From Tiliqua scincoides (Eukaryota; Chordata; Lepidosauria; Squamata; Scincidae): a stretch of 64,000 nt of DNA. Below the pieces are notes generated by a model, which had not been told where the DNA came from, did not search any database, and saw only the letters and a list, made by a program, of their open reading frames with translations. Made by a program: the position numbers and the translations under genes. Below, piece by piece: positions 34,501 to 47,400 of this stretch. Numbering within the stretch: position 1 is the first letter of the stretch; every line of letters starts with the position of its first letter. The stretch covers positions 106,480,807 to 106,544,806 of the forward strand of contig NC_089822.1 of NCBI RefSeq assembly GCF_035046505.1, given 5' to 3'.

Positions 34501-35445
34501 TGCTGACTCGGAGCCCAGTCCTCTGCTTGTCTACTCAGAAGTAAATCCCTTTAGATTCAGTGGGGCTTCCTCCCGGGAAAGTGTGGCTAGGAATGGCGCC
34601 TCAGAGCCCAATCCTATGCGTGTCTACTCGGAAGTAAGTCCCATCAGAGTCAATGGGGCTTACTCCCAGGGAAGTGTGGAGAGGATTGCAGCCTCAGCCC
34701 AGTCCTATGCGTGTCTACTCAGAAGTAAGTCCCATCAGAGTCAATGGCGCTTACTCCCTGGAAAGTGTGGATAGCCCAATCCTATGCATGTCTACACAGA
34801 AGTCCCATCATAGTCAATGGGTCTTACTCCCAGGTAAATGTGGATAGGATTGCAGCCTCAGAGAGGCAGCAGACGTGTCCCTCGCCTTGGGCACAGGTCT
34901 CTGCAAGGTGCCCTGAGCACCTTCCTTCTACTAAGTGCCCTTTATGGCAGTGCCACTCCTCCAGGGGGTGTCTCGGTGGTGCCTGGCCCTCCCCAGCTGT
35001 CCTGGAGGGCAAGGATAGCAACCAGCTTCAGCGCTGGGTGGGAACTGGGTCCCATTCTTCACAGGTATGGGTCCCCCCATTGGAGCTCTGATAAGCACCC
35101 GCTGTTCTTGCCCTATTGCGTGTTTGTTGATGTGCAGAGCCAGGAAGACCGCCTTAGGGCCTGTCCAGCTTTCCAGCACCTGTGCAGCCTTGCCAATGGA
35201 GCATGCGCTGCATCCTGGCAGTGAGGGGACAATCATGGAGGCCTCTTCCTGATAAGGGAACATTTTTTCCCCTTCCTCAAGGCTGCACTGCAGCTGCACC
35301 AGCAATGGAAAGTTGGATAGGATTGGGCCTTGCCTTATTTCTGCTAGCTTGAATCTTTGCTTCACATTTATTGTCCTTCTTTTAAACCTTAAACTTTCAC
35401 GGCATGTGCCGCTTGCATTCAGCAACTCTTTCACACATGTGGGTT

Positions 35446-35477
<32 letters not shown>

Positions 35478-38400
35478 TCTGTGCCCCCATGGGGATTTGT
35501 GAACTTCATGCCCCTGACAAAATTTATTTTTATTTGTGGTACTTTATTTTTCACTTTATTTATTTATAGGATTTTTTTAATCTTGCCTTTCTCCACACCA
35601 AAGGGGTCTGAAAGCAGCTTACAGTATCAACATAAAATTTATACCGTCCTTTCTTCAAGGAGCTCAGGGTGGTGTACATTGTTCCCTCCTTTTGTTCTCG
35701 CAAGAACCCTGTGAGGTAGATAAGTCTGAGAGATAGTGATTGGTCCAGGGTAATTCAAGAAGCTTTCTGGCTGGGTGGGGATTTGAACCTGGATCTTCCA
35801 GGTCTAAATCCAATATCAGGCTCAGACCAGTTGAGTCTACAATCAGTGGGTAACCCTGGTCAGTTGTTTATCTCTCCTACCTCATAGAAAAAACGTCAGT
35901 AGCACTAGGAAGGCTAACACTTTTATTGTAGCATAAACTTTTGTGAAAGAGTCCATTTTAGAAAACCAGGATGGTGTCATGGTTCAGGAATTGGATATAG
36001 ACCTGGAAGATCCAGGTTCAGATTAGCACTCAGCCATGAAGCTTCCTGGGTGACCTTGCCAGTCACTATCTCTCAGCCTCACAGGGTTGTTGTGCAGGCA
36101 AATTGAGGGAAGGAACTATGTACACCAGCATAAAAATGTGAAAAATAAATAAAATGGAGTCCACCAATGTTTCCCTTGGTAGTGTTTCCATCCCCTTATT
36201 TTACTATGGGGCAGTGCTGATGCCACTCGTTCCTCCTGTGCCTTTTGAAGATAATGATGAAGGAGGACGTGAGGCAACCTAAGAGAGGGGGTGATCAGCT
36301 GGCAGAGGTGGGCATGGGACATCTCCGATGTCAATCAGTGCAAGTCAGTTGCCTCGCCACATCTAGTGGGCTGGCTGTGTTTAGTTCAAGAGTGGAACAG
36401 GTTTTAGTTGCTGCTATTGTGTGCATCTGTCTTTCAATGGCTGTCCTCTTTCAGGCTTTCTTTGCTTCAAAACATTTCAATGAAATATAAGGAACCCCAG
36501 TTCAGTATACAATTGCTTATTTTATATTTGTGTTTCTTTCGACCTAGTTTGCAAGCCTTATAAGGGCATTGAAGGAGAAGACATCACTCTGTCAGCAGAA
36601 TTCAAGGGCAAACTAACAGATATTACCTGGAAGAAAGAAATGGGTACAACATTCAACAAAGTAGCTCAATGGGATGGTGAACTGCACTTATATTCTCATT
36701 TGGTGAAAAGAGCAGGAATTGACCAAGATTCTGGCAATTTGACTATCAGGGATATATCACAGAAGATAGATGGCGGAAGATACATGGGAGAACCACTAGT
36801 TAACGGAAGTTACCTGCCCACATATGTATGCCTGGAAATATTAGGTATGTCACAATATGCAGCAGGGATGGGAACTTGGTCCTGTGGTGAGAGTTGAGTC
36901 CCAAGTCTCCACCCCTGACGACTCAACTCATGCATAAGTCTTCATGTCTGTGACAAATCAGGAGAGAGATCTTGGGGTGGTGGTGGACAGGTCGATGAAA
37001 ATGTCGACCCAATGTGCGGTGGCAGTGAAGAAGGCCAATTCTATGCTTGGGATCATTAGGAAAGGTATTGAGAACAAAACGGCTAATATTATAATGCCAT
37101 TGTACAAATCTATGGTAAGGCCACACCTGGAGTATTGTGTCCAGTTCTGGTCGCCGCATCTCAAAAAAGACATAGTGGAAATGGAAAAAGTGCAAAAGAG
37201 AGCGACTAAGATGATTACGGGACTGGGGCACCTTCCTTACGAGGAAAGGCTACGGCGTTTGGGCCTCTTCAGCCTAGAAAAGAGACGCCTGAGGGGGGAC
37301 ATGATTGAGACATACAAAATTATGCAGGGGATGGACAGAGTGGATAGGGAGATGCTCTTTACACTCTCACATAACACCAGAACCAGGGGACATCCACTAA
37401 AATTGAGTGTTGGGAGAGTTAGAACTGACAAGAGAAAATATTTCTTTACTCAGCGTGTGGTTGGTCTGTGGAACCCCTTGCCACAGGATGTGGTGACGGC
37501 ATCTGGCCTGGACGCCTTTAAAAGGGGGTTGGACAAGTTTCTGGAGGAAAAATCCATTACGGGGTACAAGCCATGATGTGTATGCGCAACCTCCTGATTT
37601 TAGAAATGTGCTATGTCAGAAGGTCAGATGCAAGGGAGGGCACCAGGATGAGGTATCTTGTTATCTGGTGTGCTCCCTGGGACATTTGGTGGGCCGCTGT
37701 GAGATAGAGGAAGCTGGACTAGACGGGCCTATGGCCTGATCCAGTGGGGCTGTTCTTATGTTCTTATAATGGGCACACTTTGCTGACTCCCCCCCCCCCC
37801 CGAAATTCCTCAGTCATTTTGACTCAAAGCAGTGTTTTTTGGGTCAGGCACGCGAAGGCATGGACCAAAAGGGACTGGAAGGCGTCTGAGACAGATAGCT
37901 GTGTCAGTCTGTGGCAGCAAAAATAACAGTCTCGCAGCACTTTAAAAACATGTTTTGTGTTAGCATAACACATCTCACTTTGTGTTCAAGATGCCAAAAG
38001 ACTGGTCTTTTTGTTTTTTGTTTTTTTTTTACTAGTGAATGTGTCCATTTTGAATTACTGCTTGGGGAAAAAAGAGAAGTAGGATTTTTTTAAATTTCTA
38101 CTGTGAAACCCAAGGGTTTTCTTGTTCATGTTACAAAAACCCCTCTAAATTCCCTCCCAGTGCTCTGGGGGAAAAGGTGGTTTCTCTTCTATAATTGGTA
38201 AGATTGTTGAGCCTAAGGAGGCTTATTTAACCTGTAAACTCTGGTACAAGAGAATTTAGCAATTTATATACATAGAAGCACAAAACTGGTGAGATAATCT
38301 TTTATTAGACCAACATATAGTTTAAAGATGGTTCAGCCATATACATTTCATAGAACTCTTCATCACAAATGGCTAAATAATGTGCTTGTGTGCCCCAAGA

Positions 38401-41400
38401 CAAATAGCTTAGTTGTTTTCCCTCTTCAGTACAGTATATCAGGGGAGATCTTTCTCTGGCACTAAAAAGTGATATGCCCGATCTCATCTGATCTCGGAAG
38501 CTAAGCAGAGTCAGGCCTGGTTAGTACTTGAATGGGAGACCGCCTGGGAATACTGGGTGCTGTAGGCTTATACCATAGTCTTTTGAGACTGAAGGTTGCC
38601 AACCATTAACTGTAGCCAGATGTTCAGTCTGCTTTCTTGGGTTAATTCCTTTTTTAATTTTGACTTTTTAATTTTTATTAAAAACAAAACATTAAAAAGT
38701 AAACGATACTGCAAGTTGTGTGGCAAGTGTGGAGATCTCGAACTACATTTCTTTGTTCCACTACTAAATCATTCAAAATATTAGCTATCTAATCTTAAAC
38801 AGTCTGCACTTATTAAAAAGTACATTTTTGATGCAAGAAGAAAAATGAGAAAAACATAAAAATTAAATTTCCTATCTACTCATCAGATCCATAGATTATA
38901 TGGCCCATTTTCCCGTCAATGTGCAGGAAGTCCATGAATGGTTTCCAATTGTCCATAAAAGTTTTTACTGACTTATCTTTAAGAAGAATTGTAAGTTTAT
39001 CCATTTCTGCCAATTCCAATACCTTTAGCCACCATTCTTTCAATGCAGGCATCTCTGGAACTTTCCAGTATTTGGCATACAATGTTCTTGCAGCAGTTGT
39101 CATATATGAAAACATAGTTTCATAGTCTTTCTAAATCGAATCATCCAATATTCCCAACAAAAAAGCTTCTGATTTCATTTGTAAATTTACCTTAAATATC
39201 AACTGCATCTGTTGATGTATCACAATCCAATCCTGAGCTGCCCGGGCGCCCAGGCTCAGCGGCACGAGGAGGGCTGCCGCCGAATCCAACGCCTCCCGTG
39301 CTACTGCGGGAGGCACCTCGGGACGTTTGTCCCCTTCCCCCGAGTAAGGTAAACAGCCCCCCAATGGGGCTATTCACTTTACCGCCAACCGTCGGCGGTA
39401 AGGTAAAGGCTCTCATGTAGGGCATGCAGCCCTACACGAGTGCCCTCGATCCTGCGGAGCAGAGCTGCGCAGATCCTCCTCCCTCCCTCCCCTGGCACAC
39501 CTCCCGCCTGCCTTCTCTCCGCCGGCCTCCCCCCTCCCCAGAACGCCTTCTCCCCATCCTGCCCCCACCTATCGTGCCACTGGTTGGCGATCTGGGAGAC
39601 TGCCAAGCCGCGGGAGCTGGGCAACCACCCGGCGCTACCCCAGCTCTGGCAGGCTCTCGGCTAGCATGGGTGGGAGCCCGGCGGTGAGCCTCACAAATGT
39701 GCCTTACGGCACGTTTGCGGCTGTGCTTGGCGACACGGAGCCTTGCCGCTGAGCACAGGATTGGGCTCTCAGAGTCCAATATTTTTTCACGGGTTAATTC
39801 CTGTTGAAGTGATTGTTCCCTTTTGCTAGCAAACTGCCTTGCAGGTGGAACTCTTATCTCCCAGGTGTTTTCTTGGTAATCAGAGTAATGTTTTTAACAG
39901 TAGCTAGAAAATGTGTAGTTGAAATTTAAAGAAAGTACCCAAAAATGCCTTGATCTTCCTCCACAAGTACTAATAAAAACTACTTGTAGTGATCTGGGGT
40001 GGGGGCAGGAAGGGGGCTGGTGCTGGCCCCTTCCTCCTCCCAGAATCAAAACAGTAGACTCTGCAGTTACCCCAAGGAACCCAAGATAAAGACAGATCAA
40101 GAGAAACTGTCCTCAAAAACCTCCCTCCTAGTTATGTGGATAATTTCCCCAAAACCCATCCAACAGACAAGGATCCTAGAAGTCTGGGGCAAAGTGCTGG
40201 CTGAGTTTAACTGATAAGAGGCAGATAAAGAGTTAAAACATAAAATTGTTCATTAAACACAAAAAAGGCATAGGTAATGTAGGGAGGCAAGCATAAAACA
40301 AGAAAGTTTGGAAAATGTCTTGGAGACGGAAGTACCACGGTAGGGATCTTCGCAAACGTACAGGCAAATTTAAAATCAAGATTCACTCATGCCTCTTGGC
40401 TCACTGCTTCTCCTTACTCGAGGCCTCAGACTTCTGGATGCTATTATACCTCTCTTATCCCAGTCAGGAAGGCCATGCATACGTTCCTCTGACAGAATTA
40501 AATCACCCCAGGCATCCATGGGCTTGACCTTGAGTACCCTAGCTTCAATTATGATTGCCCCATTTGATTGGATGTTTTAGCATCACCTGAACATCCCTGC
40601 CTGCCCTCTGACCTGGTCAAGTGGGCCTAGCTACCAAATCAGTTGGCCATGTCAATCCCAGCAGGTAACGGTTTCAAATATTTTTGGAGTGAGTGAGAAA
40701 ATTTTAAAAATAAAAACTAGTATCAGCTACTTCTTATCAAAATAGAACAACTCCATTTGCAGATGTGCATCACTTTATGATGGGGATGCATTCTCTAATT
40801 CCCGTTATTAAGTGAATTTGTTGTTAAGTGAAAGGAGCAACACCACAGGCTTCTGAGTTTCCTCCTGGGAAGCTGCAGCACTGTCTTTCACCTCTCTAAC
40901 CCCCACACAACTTGCAAAGTCTCATGCGCTGGTTGCCTTTTCCTTCTTTTGATAATTGAAGTGGAACCACCTAGGCTAGAGCATTCTGAACGTAGTCTCC
41001 AAGATATGTGGAAGGGAGGCATTTGATCTCTGAGATATGCGGAAGTGATATCAGCAGCAAGAGGTCTCATGCGCCTCACTTCATATCTTGGAGATCAAAG
41101 GATCATGCTGAGTAGGTCACTAGGCCAGTGGTCTCCCAACTTTGCAGTATATTACATACTGCAAGGCAGGCGTCTAGAGCGACGGCAGAAAACTCGGGAT
41201 GAATCCGATCGGACACAATCCCATTACAGAGCCTATTCCGTGGTGGTGGTAGCAGCGAAGAGATCTCTGCTACCATTGCGTCTGCTGACAATCATCCGGC
41301 AGAGCTGTTCCGTGTGGTGCGGGGCCTCCTCCATCAGGCCCCCCCAGTAGACCAGGAAGAATACACGGTCAGCCGCTGTGGCGTGTTTGCGCAACATTTT

Positions 41401-44400
41401 GCAGATAAAATTGATCGTATTCGTCACAACTTGGATGCCACATTGACAGTGTCTGACGATGTCCCCTTGGCAACTGCTTGTTCTGTGTTGTGGGATTCTT
41501 TTCAGCTTGTACAGCCTGAGGATGTGGACAGACTCCTTTGGAGTGTGAGGCCATCTGCCTGCCTGCTCGACCCTTGCCCAGCTTGGTTGATAAGAGCTGC
41601 CCGGGGTGGGCTGGCTGAGTGGACAGGGAAGGTGGTCAACTCTTCCTTGATGGAGGGGACGTTACCACTCACTCTGAAACGGGCGGTGGTTCGCCCCCTC
41701 CTGAAGAAGCCCACCCTGGATTCCGCTGTGTTGGATAACTACCGGCCAGTCTCCAACATCCCGTTTCTGGGCAAGGTAATTGAGCGGGTGGTGGCGTCCC
41801 AACTCCAGAGGGTCTTGGATGAAGCAGATTATCTGGATCCTTTTCAATCTGGCTTCAGGCCGGGCTTTGGGACGGAAACCGCCTTGGTCACCTTGGTGGA
41901 TGACCTACGCCGGGGACTGGACAGGGGGAGTGCGTCCCTGTTGGTCCTGCTGGACCTCTCAGCGGCTTTCGATACCATCGACCATGGTATCCTTCTGGGC
42001 TGATTGGCCGAGTTGGGAGCTGGAGGCACTGTTTTGTGGTGGTTCCGCTCCTACTTGGAGGGTCGGTTCCAGATGGTGCTGCTGGGGGATGCCTGTTCAA
42101 CAACCTGGCCCTTGAGATGCGGGGTGCCACAGGGCTCAATTCTGTCCCCCATGCTATTTAACATCTACATGAAACCGCTGGGAGAGGTCATCCGGGGGTT
42201 TGGAGTGGGGTGCCATCAATATGCTGATGACACCCAGCTCTATCTCTCCTTTCCTCCAGACTCCGGGGTGGCGGTTGAGGGCCTGGAGCGCTGTCTGGAG
42301 GCAGTGAGGATCTGGATGGGGGCTAACAAGCTGAAATTAAATCCAGATAAGACAGAGGCTCTCCTGGTTCGGAAATCCTCGATGCAGGTGCTGGACTATC
42401 GGCTTGCGCTGAATGGGGTTGCATTCCCTCTGAAGGAGCAGGTCCGCAGCTTGGGGGTCCACCTGGACTCGCAGCTGCTCCTGGATTCCCAGGTGGCGGC
42501 TGTGGCAAGGGGGGGCCTTCGCTCAGCTTCGGCTGGTGCGCCAGCTGCGGCCGTACTTGGATCGTGCCGACCCGGCCACGGTGATCCATGCCTCGGTGAC
42601 ATCGAGATTAGATTACTGTAACGCGCTCTATGTGGGGCTGCCCTTGAAGACGGTTCGGAAACTGCAACTAGTGCAGAATGCGGCAGCCCGTGTGGTTACT
42701 GGAGGTAGGCGGTTCGACTCTGTCAGTCCGCTTCTCCAGCGGCTGCATTGGCTTCCCATTCGTTTCCGGGCCCAATTCAAGGTGCTGGTTTGACCTTTAA
42801 AGCCCTATACTGCTCTGGGCCAGGGTATCTTAGAGATTGCCTGCTCCCGTACAATCCGGCTCGTCCTCTTAGGTCATCAGAGAAGGCCTTTTTACAAGTG
42901 CCGCCGCCTAGGGAGGTACATGGGGCGGCTGCAAGAAATAGGGCCTTCTCAGTAGTGGCACCAACGCTATGGAACTCCCTTCCCCTTGACTTAAGAATGG
43001 CTCCCTCTCTTGAGACCTTTCGGCGAGGCCTGAAGACCCTTCTGTTTAAACAGGCCTTCTGAATTCTCGGCCTTTTAACATCTTTTAAACATCTTTTAAT
43101 ATTTTTTACAGGCCTGATTCTTTTATGACTTGCTGCTGCTCTATGCTCTTTTTACCTATTTTTTTACTCTGACTGCTGTTTTTTATGATGTGTTAATGTT
43201 TTTATTTGTTTTTAAATTATGTTTTTAATATGTTGTAAGCCGCCTTGAGTCCCTTTGGGGAGAAAGGCGGGGTAAAAATAAAGTTATTATTATTATTATT
43301 ATTACGAGTATAATATACGAGGGCCACATCGTATATTTTATAAACTTTTGCAGGCCAAAAAAAGAGTCAGTTTTATAAGTTTTACTTGAATCTTTTTTAT
43401 AATCGGCATGATATGATTCAAAACAAAAGAACTTAAACTGATAAATGATATATATGAGTAAAAATGTAAAACGTTAGCAAAAAATAATTAGCAATAAAAA
43501 TATTTTAAATTGCTGTGGGCTGGATAAAATCTGGTAGGGGGCCGAATGTGGCCCCTGAGCCTTAGTTTGGAGACCCCCCTGCTCTAGGCAAGTGGGAGTT
43601 CTGCCGTTCCGCTTCAGAGATCAAAAGGAGGAAATGGCAATTGTCACAGGAGACTTTGCAAGGTGCGTGGGAGTTAGAGAAGGGGAGGTGACCGCCAACA
43701 TATATGCAGTTGGTGGTGGTTTGGAATCACGCTAAGTAACACGCACCTGTAGTATGTTTTCAGTTATTGGACTGGATCAGGGATCTCCAAACTTTTCAGC
43801 ACAAGGGCCACATCCTATATCTGAGGGTCAGAAAATTAATAAATTTAAATAATAAAGAGTAAATACATTAGAGGTGGAAGGGGGGGAAATGGATTTTGAA
43901 AAAGGATTTGGGGGAACAGAAGGCAAAATTGATTTGTGCAAGAAGAGGGGAGGATGGATTTTGAAAAGGAAAATTAATTTTGGGAAAATTTTTGAAAGGA
44001 GAAGTATGATAAAGCATCAGTATTTTGGGAAAAAATTGATGGGGAAATTATTTGGAAGGATTGGAGAGAGAATTAAATGTGTTGGAGGGATAAAGAGTTA
44101 GGGAACAATTGAGTAATTAGTAAACTTGGGAGAAATCTGAGAAATTAATTTGTAAAGAGAAAACATACTTTCAATATGTACTGGATAGATGGGATTGATT
44201 GGTTAGCAGACTGATCAGGGTATTGAATATATCTGGAACTCCTTCCCTCAGGTTTCCAAAGGGTGTGTTATAATTTTGGGAGAATCAGGCAGAAGTTACT
44301 CCAGTCAAGCTTCCCACCACATGCCATGGCCTCATCAAATCCTTCCATGGGCCGGATTTGGCCCATGAGCTAGGGTTTGGAGACCCGTGGACTAGATAAT

Positions 44401-47400
44401 CTCAAAATCTCCACAACATAGCTGAATCCTATATTTGTCCAGCACAAGCTGGAAGGGGAAAATGAGAATAGGACTTTGAAGTCATGTAATCTTATTGGGT
44501 AACTTATATTTCTGTTTTCTCCTCCACCAGAACCTCCATCAGCACCTAATTTAGCCTGCACTATTGACGATGATGGCATCCATGTAAACTGTACGTCAGT
44601 GACCCGCTATGAGTTACCTGTGTCATACCATTGGAATTACACCAACATGAATGACATTAGTAATGAAGGTAGCTCTGAAGAGCACTCCAGTATCAAACTG
44701 CCAAAGAATACAGACCAATCTGAGTATATCACATGCATAATTGTTGCCTCAAGGTCCACTGTCAATAACTCCATCAGTTTAAAGACATGCGAGTCAAGAG
44801 GTAAGTGTTTGGGTTGAATGCAGTTGAGTGCAATTAACCAGTAGTCATTTATTCCTTTGGTCTTCGTCAGCTAGTTGATCAGGACCCACAAGTGGATTGC
44901 AGCCTGACCTAAGCAAGTCACACCAGTGTCACCACTGCTTTTGTTCAATTAGGAAAAAAGAAGAGAGTGAAAGATGGAGGAAGAGAAAATGAAACAAAAG
45001 AAAGTGAAGGTACAGCTACATTCCAAGGATATTGGTTCTGTACTGATTTAAATGTTGTGTCTTCCTCTGGGATGTGGTGTGAAGATCAGCCAGGCAAAGT
45101 GACCATTGGACAAGGTGATGTCACCTCTGGGTAGGAAAGTCCCACAATACTCAGCCAGCAATGCAGGTGACAAAGTGAGAAGATACAAAAGTATGAGGAA
45201 CAGCCAACGTGGGGAGGGAGAAGGGGATGCTGGGGAAAGGCAGAGCAGAGACAATGGCACAAAAGAAGACAAAACTGATGAGTCCAAAGGCTGGCACCTG
45301 GAGATAAGGAAGCTATAGAGGCAAGGGACAAGTTGGAAAGTGGTGAAGCAGGCAGGATGGGGCATGGAAGAGGGTTGGAAAGAAGATGGGAGAAGTGGAA
45401 CATTGAGAAAGGAGGAGAAGGAGACTGCTGAGGGAGAAAGATGACACTGGGATAGAAGAGAGTTAACCAACCAACCCCCCCCCCCCAATGCACAGGTATC
45501 TCCCCAGGGGATTCTCCAAGCTGTTTCCTCACAACATGGGTCCAATTTCCACCTTTACTCTGACCAATAGAGGAGTACTAGCAAGTCCTGTTTAGGGCTC
45601 TTGGGCCAGGAGCCTTCAAAGACCATCTTTGTGAGCCTGCTGAAGACACTGCCACAACTTAGAACAAAGAGTGTGAAAGGGAGCAAGATAGGGTTTCTCA
45701 AACTGGGAGCTGTGATGCACTTGTCGGTTCATGACCTGGTTGTGGGTTGTGAAGCTCAAGCTACTAGATGAGAAGAAAAATGCATGGAGCCCTATGGAAA
45801 GTGAAACCAAGCCACATTGCATATTTACTTGTGAGTAGGTGAACGTGCCTTAGTCCAGTGGTTCTCACACATTTAGAACCAGGACCCAGTTTTTAGAATG
45901 AAAATCTGTCAGGACCCATCAGAAGTGATGTCATGACAGGAAATGACACCAAGGAGGAAAATTTTTCACAATCCTAGGCTGCAGTCCAACCCACACTTAT
46001 CCAGGAGTAAGTCCCATTAACTATCATTGTTAAAAGAATATACATAGTAGCTTGTTAAAAGTACAGGTCTGTAACTTTTCTCCAAATGCAGTCACACAGC
46101 TTGGTAGCATCAAGTCTAATATATGAAAAATAAAATATTGAAATGAATGGGGACCCACTTGAAATTGCCTCATGACCCACCTAGTGGGTTCCGACCCACA
46201 GTTTGAGAAACACTGCCTTAGTCCATTGCAAAAGGCAGGCTGAGAGGAATCCAACACCACCAGAATTGTCCGGATCTGATGAACACAGCCCCCAAAATCA
46301 CCCAAGAAAGAAGTGCCTCCCTCCTAGCTGATGAATGTATTGAGCCCTGTGGAAAGTGAAACTAAGCATGTTTATGTTTACTCTCAAGTAAGCAAAAGTA
46401 CCTTGGCTCATGTTGAAGGTCAGGCAAAGCAGAATGCAGAACCATCAGAATGGTCCTGATTTGATTAAAGTCCATCATATAAATAAAATTCCGAGTATTC
46501 GGCATTGTGTGGGGCATTGTGTACCAAGCCATTTTGTTCCCCACCCATTTTGATGTGGAAGGAAAGAGAGGGACATATGCATTCAAAAGTTAAAACCTTT
46601 TGCATGTTATAGGCTAGTACAGGGGTGCTCACACTTTTTTGGCTCGAGAGCTACTTTGAAACGCAGCAAGGCCCAGAGATCTACCAGAGTTTTTTTTACA
46701 ATGTTCGCGCCATCATAACATATAACATTTATGTGTACAATGTATGTTGGTGTACCTTGAGCCCCACTGAGTATAACAGGACTTACTCCTGAGTAGACAT
46801 GCCTAGGATTAGGCTGTGAGGCTGCAATCCTAGCCACACTTACCTGGCAGTAAGCCCCATTGAGTACAATGGGCCTTACTGCCGGCGTTTCCTCCCGGAG
46901 GCACCTGAACAGGGGGGGGGGTCGGCACTCCGCGATCTACTCATTTTGCCTCACGATCTGCCGGTAGATCGCGATCCACCTATTGAGCACCCCTGGGCTA
47001 GTAGATTGTAGATGTCATAAGCCTAAAGACCTTATGATCTAAACCACTTTGTGAACTATTCCTAATAAAAATGTTCTTAATTGTTAATTTTGAAAATTCA
47101 GCAAAACACGGACTCATTTTGCTCTTTGGGGGTTGAGTTTTTTGTTGTCTTTTTCTTTTTTCTTTAAAGAGTTTTCTGTGCATCCAAAATGCAGACCTCT
47201 GGTCATATTGATATGACTTTTTAAAAAAAAGTTTTCACAATTGTTTTTAAGGAGCTTCTCTTGAGGAAAGAGGAAGAATTATTATTCTACTTTCGGTGGC
47301 AGTATTGGTTGGCCTTGTCTGTTGCATTGTCTTCCTGTGGGAAAAAAAAGGTATGCCTAACCCTGAGGCCTTGCCTTGTCTATGCCTATATTCTGGCTGT

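Larger units (their letters stand above)
40760..43749. mobile_element. Palindromic DNA transposon, outer layer of a nest
   Basis: Left arm 40760 to about 41117 and right arm about 43590-43749 are inverted (ACTTTGCAAGG beside CCTTGCAAAGT; CAGATGTGCATCACTTT against AAGTAACACGCACCTG). A TA follows the right end. Possibly Tc1/mariner-like; no transposase seen. Now holds a hAT element, which holds an L2. Confidence 0.55.

Noticed and set aside
33866-34544. Frames of 138-217 codons on both strands around CD58-like exon 1
   Set aside because: CpG-rich promoter sequence. Only the signal-peptide frame with a good donor fits a gene.
36944-37576. A 210-codon intact frame as a host gene
   Set aside because: It is the C-terminal part of a CR1 LINE, with the CR1 3' UTR and octamer tail directly after; a close copy is at 55593.
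41314-42621. Two long frames as a host gene
   Set aside because: Reverse transcriptase of an L2-type LINE with YADD, in-frame stop and frameshifts.
45048-45545. Minus-strand frames of 148-165 codons
   Set aside because: Low-complexity Ser/Pro/Leu composition arising from a purine-rich plus strand; no family match and no exon signals in phase with the gene.
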